Assembly (NCBI GenBank): GCA_002917775.1
Contig: KZ627153.1
Coordinates: 186,001-250,000 of the forward strand
Direction: 5' to 3'
DNA: 64,000 bases
DNA from: Glaciozyma antarctica PI12
Taxonomy: Eukaryota > Basidiomycota > Microbotryomycetes > Kriegeriales > Camptobasidiaceae
Every line of letters starts with the position of its first letter. The first letter of the stretch is position 1. Below the pieces are notes generated by a model that saw nothing but the letters and a program-made list of their open reading frames with translations, was not told the DNA's origin and made no database searches. Position numbers and translations under genes: made by a program. Below are positions 10,170 to 21,712 of the stretch, piece after piece.

Positions 10170-11351
10170 TCAATCCGTCTGCATATCCCCCTTCTTCGCA
10201 TTCTCCTCCTCCGCCTGCTTCTGCACCCCCTCCAAAAACGCCTCAACCCCCTGCGCACTCCTCCCATCCAACCCCAATCCGGCCACCAGCGGCCCCAGTG
10301 CTCCGGTCCTCAGCGCCCGATCGAGAGAAGCGACGCTACGACGGAATTCGGGAGATTCGATAGCTGTGCGAAGGGATTCGGTCGTTTGGGGGATCTCGGA
10401 GGGGAGGAAGGGCGTTAGGGAGGGAGTGAGGAGGGGGGTGAGGAGGGAGGAGGGGAGGACGTCCGTGAGGAGGTATTCTGTGCGGGGGTTAGCGAGGGAG
10501 AGAAAGGAGGGAGGGAGGGACGGACCGGGGAGAGATTGGTAGCCTGATGATCCTGCGGCCTTGCTGGATAGTCCGGCGATGAGGTTCCGGAGCTGGGCCA
10601 TCTGCGCTTCGGATCCTAGAGCGCTGTCTCCCGTCGCTGGGGCTGAGGACGCCTGAGGAGCGGAGGAGGAGGCGATAGGCTCTGAAGCTGCGACGGGAGC
10701 AGCGGAGGAGCTGGGGGACGAGAGATAGAAGGCGTAAGCGAGCGTTCCCAGAACGGGGAGGAGGTGGAGGAGAGAGAGCAGAAGCACGTCGGACCCAGCA
10801 GTCATCACACCCATTCGCGTTCGCATGTACACCTTGCTCAAGAGACTCACTCCTGCTCCACCTCCATCTCCTCATCCTCCATCCCCGTCGCTCCAATCAG
10901 CTCGTTAACCTTGCGCGCGTGCTCGGCGTCCTTGCTCGCGTCGACGTCTTGCGCCCAGAAGAAGTGGCGGTGGGAGGAGGAGGAGAACTTGAGGACGTAG
11001 ACGCGCTCAGAAGCTTTGGCGAAGGTTGCGTCGCCGGGGAAGATGATGAGATCCTGTGGGAGCGTGGAGGGAGGAGGAGGGAGGAGGAGAGGGTGGTCAG
11101 CTGGGTGACGCGGCCTAGGACAGCAGGGCAAGAGCACTCACGTCGGTAGAATCGTGCTCCAGGTCCTTGTAGTAGAAATGAAGGAGTCCGTCCTCCTCCT
11201 GAAGGTAGACGAGGCTGCACGGAGGCGTCGTCAGCGATGTGAGGAGCTAGAGAGCAGGAGGGACTGACCCTCGTCCTGGAGTGGGATCGACCCAGTTGGT
11301 CTCTCCTCGGCGAGCGGCACGACCAGCTTTGAACTGCAGTAGAGGAGCCAT
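10170..11351 (-). CDS. RPN13: Rpn13/ADRM1 proteasomal ubiquitin receptor
   Basis: Subunit of the 19S regulatory particle that binds ubiquitin through a Pru domain and, in animals, recruits the deubiquitinase Uch37 through a C-terminal DEUBAD domain. Start ATG 11351. Pru domain: LLQFKAGRAARRGETNWVDP (about 11340-11280), LVYLQEEDGLLHFYYKDLEH (about 11215-11150), DLIIFPGDATF (about 11055-11020), RVYVLKFSSSSHRHFFWAQD and HARKVNELIG. An Ala/Ser linker follows an intron of about 145 nt (10849-10705). The DEUBAD region reads EYLLTDVLPSSLLTPLL, LPSEIPQTTESLRTAIESPE and ALRTGALGPLVAGLGLDG, ending at 10170. The presence of DEUBAD is notable because S. cerevisiae Rpn13 lacks it; a Uch37-type partner would be expected elsewhere in this genome. 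Confidence 0.93.
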
Positions 11352-11430
11352 TGGTTGCGGGAGTGAAGGCGGGAGGTAGAAGAGGAAGCTCGATGGAGCT
11401 TGCGCCTCTCTTCCTCTTGCCAGCGCCACG
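11352..11430. promoter_or_regulatory. Very short divergent promoter, RPN13 and the 11.4 kb gene
   Basis: If the start at 11431 is right, 79 bp separate the two divergent ATGs. The strand is purine-rich (GGAGTGAAGGCGGGAGGTAG). No known proteasome-gene control element (for example the Rpn4 site GGTGGCAAA) is visible. Confidence 0.35.
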
Positions 11431-12282
11431 ATGGCTTTCGTCAACAGCGCAGGGCGCGTTAAGCCCTTGGTACTCGACGACAATGGCGCTGATGGAGCGC
11501 CTCTCACTCAACGTCGCTTCAGGAACGCCGTGAGCTTCCCTGAGCCTCCCTCCCCATCGCTCCTGCTCACGCTCTCACCACACAGAACAACTTTGAACGC
11601 CTCAGCAAGACGTACTAATGGACTCAAGGCTTCTCTATCGAGCGCCTGAGCGGAGCAAACCCCGACCGCGTCGTTCTCATCTGTCTCTCCCACCCCGCAT
11701 GCCCCTTCACCCTCGTCTCAAGCAAGCAAGTCCTCCTCCTCCTCCCCCTCATTCGCCTACTAACGCTCTCCCAGAGTAACATTCCAAACTGGGAAACTAG
11801 CAGGCCAACAAGGTTTCGTAATCCTCCCCCGTCCTTTCGAGCCTACCCACTCGCATCCACCCCCGCACTTCCCCCTCTCCCTCCCCTCCGAGAACTCTCG
11901 TCGCTCGACCCTCCTCCCCTCAGACCCCTCTCTCGCCAACCCACCTCTCCACCCTCTCGGTCCTTTCTCGCTCTTCCTCCGATCCCTCGATCCCGCCCTC
12001 CTGCGACACCTCCCAGCTCTCGCAACAGCAGGTGTACCCGCGTCGATGGAGATGTCGATATTCGAGGAGATGGACGAACCCATGTTGATGCGAGTGGTGG
12101 GGGAGGTTGTGGGGCCGTTGGTGAGGGAGGAGATTGGTGGGGGGGGGTTGGCGGCGAAGAAAAGGAGGGAGGAGGGGAGGGTGGATTGGGATGGGAGAGT
12201 GGGGACGGAGGCGGAGTTGGTAAGAATTGGGGAGTGGATGGATAAGGTGCTGGCGGAGGGGGGGAGGGCGGTCGTGGTGTAG
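11431..12282 (+). CDS. Unknown protein; GC-AG intron and an in-frame TAA leave the 5' model open
   Basis: Divergent neighbour of RPN13. Exon 1 (from ATG 11431) reads PLVLDDNGADGAPLTQRRF up to about 11529. After an intron with CACAG at 11585, NNFERLSKTY continues in frame. Then a TAA at 11616-11618 precedes GFSIERLSGANPDRVVLICL and SHPACPFTLVSS in the same frame. The TAA sits in TACTAAT, a perfect branch-site consensus followed by CAAG, so 11586-11627 may instead be the end of a longer intron, but the phase then does not fit exon 1. The next intron uses a GC donor (GCAAGT at about 11733) and joins VTFQTGKLAGQQGFVILPRP. The C-terminus has EEMDEPMLMRVVGEVVGPLV and ends at TAG 12280-12282. I recognise no family. 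The gene could be broken or the sequence could carry an error. Confidence 0.5.
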
Positions 12283-12835
12283 CCGGTGCTTGCCCGGTAG
12301 CGAGGGTTGGGAGGATTATGTTGTGCAAGTACGTGCGTGTAGGCTTTCTACGCGCCGACGGTTCGGTCTCGGTCGCTGCTTTTGCTCCTCGCGCTGCGTG
12401 CTGGTCTCTTGGAGTCGACGAACTGGGGCGTCTTTCGTCTCTCGAGATGACTTGACGCCTACAAACTGCCCGCTTCGCTCTCTCTGCTCAAGAATCCAAG
12501 CGAGTTCGAAGCCTTTCCTACCGCATTGATGCGTCAACTCCATCGGGCCCACGCATGAGGGAGAGCGGATCCCGAATCTGAGAGGAAGCAGTCCGCGGAG
12601 TGGCACCTCGCTCCAATCTCGCCTCCCTTCTTAATCTCAAGCAAGATCTCCGTTGATCCCAAGCAGAGAATCTGTTCCGTCTACAAAATTGACTGCCCAA
12701 GGCGCTCTCGCAGTCGGCTGTACTCAACTTTGCCCTCCTGGCTGTGCTGCGCGTCACTTCGCTAACACCACCGCTGCGGCAGTTGCTTCTCTTCCTCCTC
12801 CTCCATCTCCCCTCCGCATTTTGATTGCAACAGCC
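12283..12835. other. Intergenic region, no gene supported
   Basis: About 550 bp: terminator of the preceding gene and promoter of the secreted-protein gene. The last 80 bp before ATG 12836 are CT-rich (CTTCTCTTCCTCCTCCTCC), a common pattern before strongly expressed fungal genes. Nothing else recognised. Confidence 0.45.
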
Positions 12836-13535
12836 ATGCGCTTCACCACCTCCCTCACCCTCCTCGCCCTCGCCAGCACCTCAGCCCTCGCCGCTCCCCA
12901 GCCTCAAGTCCTCGGTGACATCACCTCCGGTGCGCCCCCGCTCCTCCCTCTCTCCCCCCCTACCTCCTCCCTCACCGGCCTTCTCCCACTAACCGCCTCA
13001 CCACACAGCCATCGGAGGCGCATTCGGCGACGCCACTTCTGCCGTAGCAGGCGCTTTCGACACCGCCACTTCTTTCGCGGGAGGAGCGGGAGAGACGGCT
13101 GGGTCGGCGATCGGAGGAGCGTTTGAGACGGCTACTAGTGGTGAGTTGGCTCTTTTGAGGAAGGGGATGGGCGGGGCTGATGTGTGGAACAGGGGCGGTG
13201 AGTCTCGCGACGGTGGTGGCGACGGGAGCGGATGGGGTTGTTCGTACTATCACGAGGTGCGTTCACCGCCTTTCAAAGAGCACTTAGGACGAAGGCTGAT
13301 AGTTCGAGAGCAGCGAAGTAGTCGAAGGCGTCTCTAGCGCGACGTGCGTTCCCCCTCCTTCCCCTGGACTCTGTGCTGATCTCTTGAACGCAGTGCCGGA
13401 GTAGACAGCCTTGCGTCTAGGGCTTCGTCAGTGGCGAACGCGGCTGCGACGGGTGCGACTGGGGCGGCGAGTGGGACGACGGTCAGTTGGGCGGTGCTGG
13501 GTGCTGCGGGAGTGTTGGGAGGGATGCTCGTTTGA
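12836..13535 (+). CDS. Small secreted, probably GPI-anchored Ala/Gly/Thr-rich protein
   Basis: ATG 12836 begins a clear signal peptide, MRFTTSLTLLALASTSALAA, with cleavage likely after ALA-A. The mature part is built from loose repeats: IGGAFGDATSAVAGAFDTA and IGGAFETATSG. Five exons fit with introns of about 50-75 nt: donor GTGCGC at about 12931 to CACACAG before 13010; GTGAGTT after 13140 to AACAG 13191; GTGCGTT at about 13255 to GAGCAG; and GTGCGTT at about 13342 to CGCAG. The end reads AAATGATGAASGTTVSWAVL followed by GAAGVLGGMLV and a stop at 13533-13535, a short hydrophobic tail after small residues, as in GPI-anchor signals. It likely sits at the cell wall or plasma membrane. No enzymatic domain is seen. 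Confidence 0.72.
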
Positions 13536-14024
13536 GCACCTGAGCAGGGAGATGCTTATGGACTCTATTGATTTTCTTGTTTGAAGGTGCGGCGCGGGGA
13601 GGAGAGAAGAGCTGGAGAGGGCGGAGAGCGAGCGGGTTGTGTGCCTCGAGGACGGAAGCGCGTTTTTGCTCCTTTCTCAGCTCAAGTTCGAGAGGATTGC
13701 CAACAACTTCAAGGCAGTTTCCAGATGTAAAAACGAGCGCACAACCGTCGGAACGAGAGAATGAAGCAGTAAAGGGGAGCAAGTCGAAATCACGGGACTT
13801 CGACTCTCGAGCGGCTGGGCCAAAATCTCAACTTGTTTGCGCTCGGCGTCGCTCTCCCTCTCCCTTCTTCAAGGCTTCCGCCGCCACTCTCACAAGGCCG
13901 CCACTACCACCGCCCGCTACCGGGGCACATCCCTCCCTATCCCCCGATCCCCGCGCGAACCCTTCCCGTCCCATCACCCAACAACCCTCCCCTCGTCCGC
14001 CTCCCTCCCTCTCACCCGGCGGCC
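13536..14024. other. Intergenic region before the giant coiled-coil gene
   Basis: About 490 bp containing the presumed promoter and 5' UTR. From about 13850 to 14020 it becomes strongly pyrimidine-rich (CCTCCCTCCCTCTCACC). Open frames here lack an ATG that splices into the next gene better than 14025. Confidence 0.45.
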
Positions 14025-17000
14025 ATGTGGCACGAAAGCGACGCAGACCGGGAGCTCGCCACCCTTAAACGACAGAAGCTTAACCTTGATTCCCTCCTCG
14101 CCAATGAGCAGAGCAAGACGATCCAACTGGGGAATGAGTTGAAGGAGATCAAGGTCGCTCATCGTGAGGACGTTCATCGGGTATGTCCTTCGTCCTTGGT
14201 AAGGTGGGGAGGAAGCTGACTGGGGAGCAGATGCAGCAGGAGATGGAGAGAGGGGTTAGGGCGGAGGAGTCGTTGAGGCGGAAGACGGAGGTGTGTTGTT
14301 TTTCGCTCTCCTGGGCGGGAGGGGACTGACTGGGATGCGGCTAGGAATACAAGCTCTGCGAAGTACAGAAGGCCAATTCGGAGACAGCGCTACTCACTGC
14401 ACAGCGCCTACTGAAAGAGGAAGCCTCGGAAGTCAAGCGCCTCAACTACGGTTCGTCCCCCTCTCTCTCTCCCTCCGATCGCTCTCTCATAGCCCGCGCA
14501 GAACTCGAAGTTGGATCTTCCCGCTTCTCCGGCACGGGCGCTGCTCAAACGCGCCTCGTGGCGGAGAAGGCTGCGCTCGAACAGCGGTGCGAGCAGCTCG
14601 TCGAGGAGCTTTCGAAGAGCGAGAGCGCACTCGAGCGGGAACGGGCGAATGGGAGTACGAGCGCGTTTGGCGGACAAGATGTGTGTACCCTCCGTTGTTC
14701 GTTCGTTTGGAGGGAGCTGATACGCCGTGTGGACACAGCGGCAGAAGACTAGCAACCTGAACGCACAGGTCATCGACCTCGAGAACCGTCTCACGGCTCT
14801 CCAATCCGAGAACTCTCGTCTCACCACCAAAGTTCGTCCTAATCCCGCTCTCCAAACCCCAGCTAACCCCCTCCCCAGTCTTCCCGCACCTCCATCGCCC
14901 CCGCCGACCCCGCCCCCTCTCGCAACCGATTCGGCTACGCCCCTCGCCCCTCCACCGCCGACCTCCCCGCTCCCACCCCTGCCCGTCCCTCCCAGCTCCC
15001 TCTCCATTCCTCTCGCCGCAGATCAAGCTCTTTCTCCGGATTACCGGGGACGACGATTGAGGCGTCTCGTGTCGTTCAGCTCGAGCGGGAGGTCGCGGAC
15101 GCTCGTTCGAGGAGCGAGTGGACGGAGAAGGAGCTTAGTGGGCTACGGACGAAGCTCACGGGGAAGGAGAGGGAGTTGCTCAAAGTTGAGAACGAGCTTA
15201 TGGCTCTCGAGCGGGAGTCGAGCGAAGCCGGGGAGAGGATGAAGGGGAAGCTTGGAGATGCTTTCGAGGAGCTTGAGAGTTCTCGATCGGAGGTGGGGAG
15301 GGTGAGGGATGTTACGAGGGGGGAGTGTGAGAGGCTCGTCAAGGATGGGGCGGAGAGGAGGGGGGAGCTGGAAGCTAGGATTGGGAGGATGGAGAGTGCG
15401 TTGGAGAAGAAGGAGGAGGAGGTTGAGCGGGCAGAGGAGAGGAGGGAGGAGGTTGAGAGGGAGTTGAGGGCGGCGAAAGAGGAGGATAGGACGGCGAGGA
15501 TCAAGGGGATGAAAGCTGTCGAAGAGCTTTTGGAGGAGAAGGTGGAGGTCGAGAGGATCCTTGCTGGGGTCAGGCAGGAGCTCAAGGTCGAGGTCGGCAA
15601 GGAGGGGGTGCGCGAGCGGATGGAGGAGGAACTCGTTGGGACGAAATCGGCGCTCGAGGAATTGAGGACCAAGTTGAGTCGCGCGATCGAGGGGATGAGT
15701 GAGGAGAAGGCGCGCGTGGAGAGGGAGTTGGAGCGCGCGGTGGTGGAGCTCAAGAAGGAGACGGGGAGGGTCGAGAGCGCTGAGATGGAGGTGGAGAAGG
15801 TGCGTTTTTCTCTTTTTCGCTCGTGAGGTCGTGCGGGACTGATGGGGGTTGCAGGCGGAGGAGAGGGTTGCGCAGGCGGAGGAGGCGAGAGTTAAGGCGG
15901 AGAAGGCGGTACGAGAGGGGTTGAAGCCTGTTGATGATGGGAGGTGGGAGGTGGAGATCGCGAGCTTGAAGGAGAAGCTCGAGAAGGACGGCGAAGAGCT
16001 CAGGTCGTCAAAGTGCGTTATTTCTCTTTTTGCCCTTCTTCTCGCGATGTGCTCACCTTGCTCTTCTTTGCAGGGCCGACTACGCGATCCTTCAGAACGA
16101 GATGGACGCCCTTCGGACCCAGCACGCCTCCGTCGATGAATCCATCATCCAACTCCGCGCCGGCCTCGCGACCAAAGAAGCCGCCGCCAATCACCTCACC
16201 TCCCAACTCGCCACCACCACCTCCTCCCACTCCCTCGAGCTCGCCGCAGCCGTCGACTCCCTCGCCCAGGCCGAAGCCGCGAAAGAAGCGCTCGAGAAGG
16301 AGCGCACTTCGCTCCTCAGCTTGCTTGAAACCGCGGAGGAGAGCATCGCCAAGCTTCAGGAGGAGCAACAAGGCGCCACGACGGCACTGGTGACGACGGC
16401 GGAGCTCGAGAAGGAACGCGACGATCTCCTCGACGCCGTCAGGATCGCCGGGGAGAAGCTCGTCGCGGTCGACGGGGAACGCACTTCGGCTGTCGCTGCG
16501 AAAGAGGCGATCGAGCAGGAGCGGGACGCACTTGTTCTCGCGCTTGGGTCGGCGGAGGAGAAGGCGGTCGTACTCGAGGACGAACGCGCGGGCGTCGCTG
16601 AGACTCTCGCCGCGAAGCGACTCGTCGAGCAACAGCACGAGTCCCTCTGTATCGAGCTTCAGTCGACCATTACTCTTCTAGAAACGGAGCGGGACGACGT
16701 CGCTACCTCGTTAGGATCCCTCTCGGAACGCTCCTCCGCCCTCGCCAGCGAGCGAAACGACCTCGCGGAACTCGTCAAGACGTACGAGGAACGGATTCAA
16801 GCTCTCGAGTCGTCCTTGGTCGACCTCGCCGCTGCCACTGCCGCGCTCGACGTCCTTCGCACGGAGAAGGCTGACGCTGAGCGCGTAGCGGCCGAGTGCG
16901 AGGAGGAACTCGTCGTGCTCGATGGCGCGCTTCAGGAATCCGAAGCCAAGGTCGTCACCCTGAAAACCTCGCTCGCCGCCGCCGCAAGTCGCTCTTTCGA

Positions 17001-20000
17001 CGACGCCCAAGTCGAGAAACTCCGCAACGCTTTGGCCGAGTCGGAGCAGGTCGTCGAGGATCTTAGGAACCGGATTGAGGAGGTCGAGAGTCTGGAGTGG
17101 GGAGCGGCAGAAGGACGGAAGCTCGCGGAGACGGAGGTGGACGCGCTAAGGACCAAGGTCGCCGAACTTCAGGTCGCCATCGAGGATCTCGTCGACTCGT
17201 CTCGCGGCGAGGCTCTCAAAGCCCAGTCGGAGCTTTCCGCCAGCCGTCAGGCAGCAGAGGAGGCCGAGTCCCGTGTCGCTCTTCTCGAGGACCGACTGGC
17301 GGAGACGACTCAGGCGCACGGCGAGCTCGAGCAGCAAGTCAAGGATCTCGGAGCGAGCGTCAGCGCCTTCGAACCCACCCTCGCCCGTCTCGCCATCCTC
17401 GAAGACGACCTTCGCGTCATGACCGCCGAACTCGAATCCCTTCGCCAGACGGCCGAAGATTCGTCGATCGCGGCGCTTCAAGAGTCGGGAGCGTTCCAAG
17501 GACGGATCGCCGAGCAAGAGATGGAGATCCAGCAGCTCGCGAAGGAGGTCAACATCGTCGAGGAGCTTCGTTCCAACCTCGCTATCGCCGAAGCGAGGGT
17601 GCAGACTCTCGACTGGGAGCTCCTCGAGGCGCAGAACCAGACGGCGTCGTCCAGCAGGGAATCGACTCGCCACCTCGCCGCTCTCACCACTCGTGCGGAG
17701 AACGCCGAAGAGGACGTTCACCGTCTTCAATCCGAGCTCGAATCCGCCACTGCACGCGTAGTCGCTCTCGAGAGCACTCTCGCCCAGCTTCGCACCTCCG
17801 ACAGCCGACCCTCTTCGGCCCCCGGATCTCCCAGCGCTACCGACGCCCATGCCTCCCGCCAGGCCGAAGTTCTCGTCTCTCGTCTTCGAGAAGAGCGCGA
17901 CGAACTCCGCTCGCGCCTCCAGTTCACGAGGACCGAAGCTCAGTTCCGCTACGAGGCGCTGCAGGAGCAGGTCCACGACGTCGAGGAGGAGAAGGCGCGC
18001 GAGGTCTCGGATCTTCAAGTTCGTCTCGCTCAACACTCCGAGTCGATTGCTGCGAAGGACGAGGTGCAAGGGCGGAGTGTCGTCGCTCTCGGCGAGTCGA
18101 GGGAGGACGTCCTCCGCCTTACCACTGACGTCGAGGAGGCCCGGCAAGCCCTCGTCAGCGCGGAGAGCAGGATCGCCGAGTTCGAGACGATGGCGGAAGA
18201 CTCGGCGGCGCTTTCGCGCGAGTACGATGTAGTCCTGGCGCAGGTGGACGAGCTCGAAGATCGTCTGGCGACGACGTCGGCGGATGCGGAGCTGGTGCGT
18301 TCCTCCCTATGAAACTGGGCGTTGAAAACGTGCTAACCGCCTCACTTGATCTCAGATTCGCTCGCAACTCGCCATCGTTCGTATCGATAACGAAGAGCTC
18401 CACGCCACTCTCACGGATCTCGAGCTCCAGCTCGACCAGTCTTCGGAGGAGAGCTCGCGCCAACGCCAACTCGCGTCGGAGGCTAGTGCGGCGCTGGAGC
18501 TCACGAAGGAGCAGTGCCGTCTCGCGGAGGTTGCGCTCGCCGAAGCAGAGAAGGACCTCGTCGACCAAGCGTCCACCCTTTCTGCACCTGTCGACCTCTC
18601 TCCTCACCAGTCCCTCGTCGACGACCTCCAGTACCAGGTCTCCGAACTCGAAGCGAAGTGCGCCTCTTCGCAGCTTCCATCACCTCGATTAAAACTTACG
18701 AGCTGTATTAGGGTGCTCCGCAGGACCGAGCAGATTGGGCATCACGAGCAGACGATCGCCATCCTCACCATTCAGCTCGCTGCCGCCGCTCCCCTGGACG
18801 ACGACGACGACACGGCCGAGATCGAGCAACCGGCAGCTATTCGAGCAGACGTCGAGGCGGAGCTTGCATCGCGGTCGGCTCGGCTCGAAACGGAGATCGA
18901 ACTTCGTCGGAACCTCGAATCAGAGCTGCACGTCATCACCGCCAGCCTCGAGGACGCTCAGGAGCAGCTATCATCGGCAGCAAGCGACATCGCATCTCTT
19001 CAAGCTCAACTCGATCAGAGCTCTCAGTCGGAAGGATCAGCTCTCGCCAACGCTCAGGCGGCTCTCGAGGATGCCGAATCTCGTCGCGCGACTCTGCAGG
19101 GCGAACACGACGCTCTTCTCGTCGCGATCGACGAGCTCAAGGCGTCTCAGGACGACGAGACTCGCCAGCAGTCGAGCGAAATCGAGCGTCTCGTGGCCGA
19201 GGTCGAGCTCAGCCAGAGCCTCTACCGCGACGCGGTGGACAAGGTCGCCAGCCTTGAGATGGAGATCCAGGAGGAGTCGCTCGAACGCGCCACCGCCAGC
19301 GAGTCGTCGACTGCGAACCTCGAGTCGGCCGCTCAGCGAGAAGCGAACCTCGCGGATCGCCTGGCCGCTGCCGCCAGCGACCTTGTCGACGCCCAGGACA
19401 AGGCCGCATCCCTTCAGAGCTCGTTGGAGGACGCCGAGTCACGGATCGACCCCCTCGAGAGCGAGATCTCGTCGCTCCAACAGCAAGTCGCCGAACGGTC
19501 AGCAGCTTTGGCCGCCTCGCTCCTGGACGTCTCGACGCTCCAGGCCAGCTACGCTCAGCTTTCGATCCAATTCGACGGACTCGCCACCTCTCAGGCCGAC
19601 CTAGCCGAATCGCATGCCACTGAGGTCGCCCGACTCTCCTCCGAAGTCGAACGGCTGGCCGAAGAGCAAGGCGCTCGGAACGCCAAGTTCGTTCGCCTCG
19701 AGAACGAACTCGCCGAGAAGGAGGCGCACGCAGCTGAGGTAAGTACAGCCTCCTCTTCTCTGTTGCGCCCTCGTTAACGTCGGCTCGCGCAGCTCGAATC
19801 GATGTACGAGGACGTCAAGGCCAGTTTGGACGACTCGGAGCTCGCCCTCTCGGATCTTTCCACCCGCCCTGGCACCAGCGAGCACGACGTCTTCGAAGCG
19901 CGTCAAGCAGCGGGCACGATCGTCGCCTCCCTCGCCGAACTTCAAGCTCAAGCTACCGAGGGCCTCGAGATTCGCGACAGGCTCGAGGCTAAGCTCCAGG

Positions 20001-21500
20001 TGGTCGACTCGCTTTATCAAACGGCATCGGCGGACCTGGACCAGGCTGCATCGGCGAACGAAGGCTCTGCGCAGCGCATCGTCGAGTTGGAGGAGCACCT
20101 TGGCCGCCTCGAATCAGAACTCGCCGAAGCGAAGGAGGTGCTGGACACGTCAGAGCAGGCGCTGCGCGAAGAGGTCGAGGAGCTTGGCTCCCTCACCGTT
20201 TGCCTTCAAGACGACAAGGAGCGCCTCGTCGTCGAGCTCGCCGCCAGTCGCGATCAGCTCGTCGTTCTCCAGGTTCAGGCCGCCAACAGCGAGCAGACCA
20301 GAGCTCAAGTCGAGGAGATCGAGCAGCTTCTCGAGCAGAGTCGTCAGGAGGCTGCGAAGCTCGAGGAGACGCTGCAGTCGGAGCGTGCGGCGGCGATGAA
20401 GGCGAAGGCCGCTGCGGAAGAGCTGTCGTCGAGGGAGATCCAAACGCTTCGTCGACTCGCGAGGACTTCGGACGCGGAGGTCGAGGCTCTCAAGCAGGAT
20501 CGCCGTGCGCTCGAGAGCTTGCTTCAGGAGTCGGAGGGACTTGCGGGTGGACTGCAGCAGGAGATGCTTCGTGAGTTGTTGCCGCCCGTCTTTCGCTGGG
20601 CGCCGCTGACTTTGCTCGCTCTCCAGGTCTTCAAGCCGAGAAGGAGAGCCAAGTCCAGGAGGTTCTTCTCCACCTCGAAAGCCTCGAGGGCGAGAAGGCA
20701 GAGGCCGACGCTCGTATCATCTCGTTGGAGGAGCAGCTCGTCGAGCGCGACGCAGCCGCCTCTCAAGCGTCCGAGACGATGCGCTCGAGCCAGGAGGCAG
20801 TGGATCGAGTCAAGGAGCTGGAGAAGCGGCTGGAGGAGAAGAGCATGGAGGTCGAGGAGACGGACGAGAAGTACATCGAAGTGCGTCTTCCCTTTTTCTC
20901 CTTTTCCGAACCTCGTTCTGACGTTCCTGTTCTTAGGTCCTACGCACCCAAAAGCGCCATCTCGGCCAGATCGAGCGCCTCAAGGTCAAGATCGAGTCGC
21001 TCCAGCGTGATCTCGTCGCCGTCAAGGAGGTCGCCCCCGCTCCCCCGGCACCTTCGGTCGCACCGGTCGCACCTTCGTCCGCTGGCAAGAAGCGTACTCG
21101 CCCCGCCGAATTCGACCCCACTCCCTCAGCACCCATCCCTCCTCGCGCCGTTGTCGCCACCGTTTCGCGCAGCGCGAAGGCAGCTCCTGCTCTCACTCCC
21201 TCTTCGCTCCCCCAAGACGAGAACGCGCTCGCACCCCGTCCTCGATCGCCAATCAAGCGTCGTACGTCGAAGAAGGAGGTCGTCAAGACCGCCGATGGGT
21301 TCGTGCCGCTCAAGCCCGAAGGAGTCTCGCTGCCGACGGAGAGGAAGGCGTTGGCGCCGGTTGGAGCGAACAGCGCGCTGAGCACGACTCCTCCTGCATC
21401 TGCTGCGGCAGACAAGACAAAGGTGGCGGAGCTAAGAGCAAGGCTGGCGAGGATGAAGGGGAAGCCCGTCGTGGCGCCGGCCGGGGAGGGGTTGTCTTGA
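14025..21500 (+). CDS. Giant coiled-coil protein, 2,272 residues, 13 exons, family not recognised
   Basis: My exon model is 14025-14180, 14231-14290, 14345-14450, 14502-14680, 14739-14831, 14879-15799, 15855-16012, 16074-18294, 18356-18657, 18712-19738, 19793-20570, 20627-20880 and 20937-21500. It sums to 6,819 nt, exactly 2,273 codons with the stop. Apart from a Ser/Pro linker near residues 200-260 (LPLHSSRRRSSSFSGLPG) and a Pro-rich tail, nearly the whole protein is heptad-like coil rich in Glu, Leu, Ala, Arg and Ser (for example LEKERDDLLDAVRIAGEKLV). The tail carries GKKRTRPAEFDPTPSAP, a basic PIKRRTSKKEVVK patch and a terminal KVAELRARLARMKGKP. There is no motor head, SMC ATPase or membrane segment. 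Size and layout would suit a golgin, spindle-pole/kinetochore linker or nuclear-pore Tpr/Mlp-like filament; the basic patch favours a nuclear role, but this is inference. Confidence 0.85.
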
Positions 21501-21712
21501 GGAGGAGCTTGGGGATTCGTTTTTCATATATTCGGGGTTTTACGCATGCCGCTTAGCGCACATTTATCTTGAGGAATACACATTGTATAGAACCAGAAGC
21601 TGTTTGGGAGGAGAGGAGCGCAGCGAGAGGCAGAGCAGGAGTCAAAGTCAAACCTCTCGCCTTTCCTTCTCGATACAATGGGAAACAGCTTGTCACTCAA
21701 CTCGCCCGAACC

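Noticed and set aside
15076-15753. 225-codon Ser-rich minus-strand frame
   Set aside because: Mirror of Glu/Lys/Arg-rich coiled-coil codons (GAG/AGG read as CTC/CCT). No start context or splice pattern of its own.
17097-18147. Long frames (about 330-340 codons) on both strands within the giant coiled-coil gene
   Set aside because: They overlap exon 8, which is open for 2.2 kb in the coiled-coil frame with consistent codon use. The alternatives are Arg/Ser or Leu/Gly shadows caused by high GC content.
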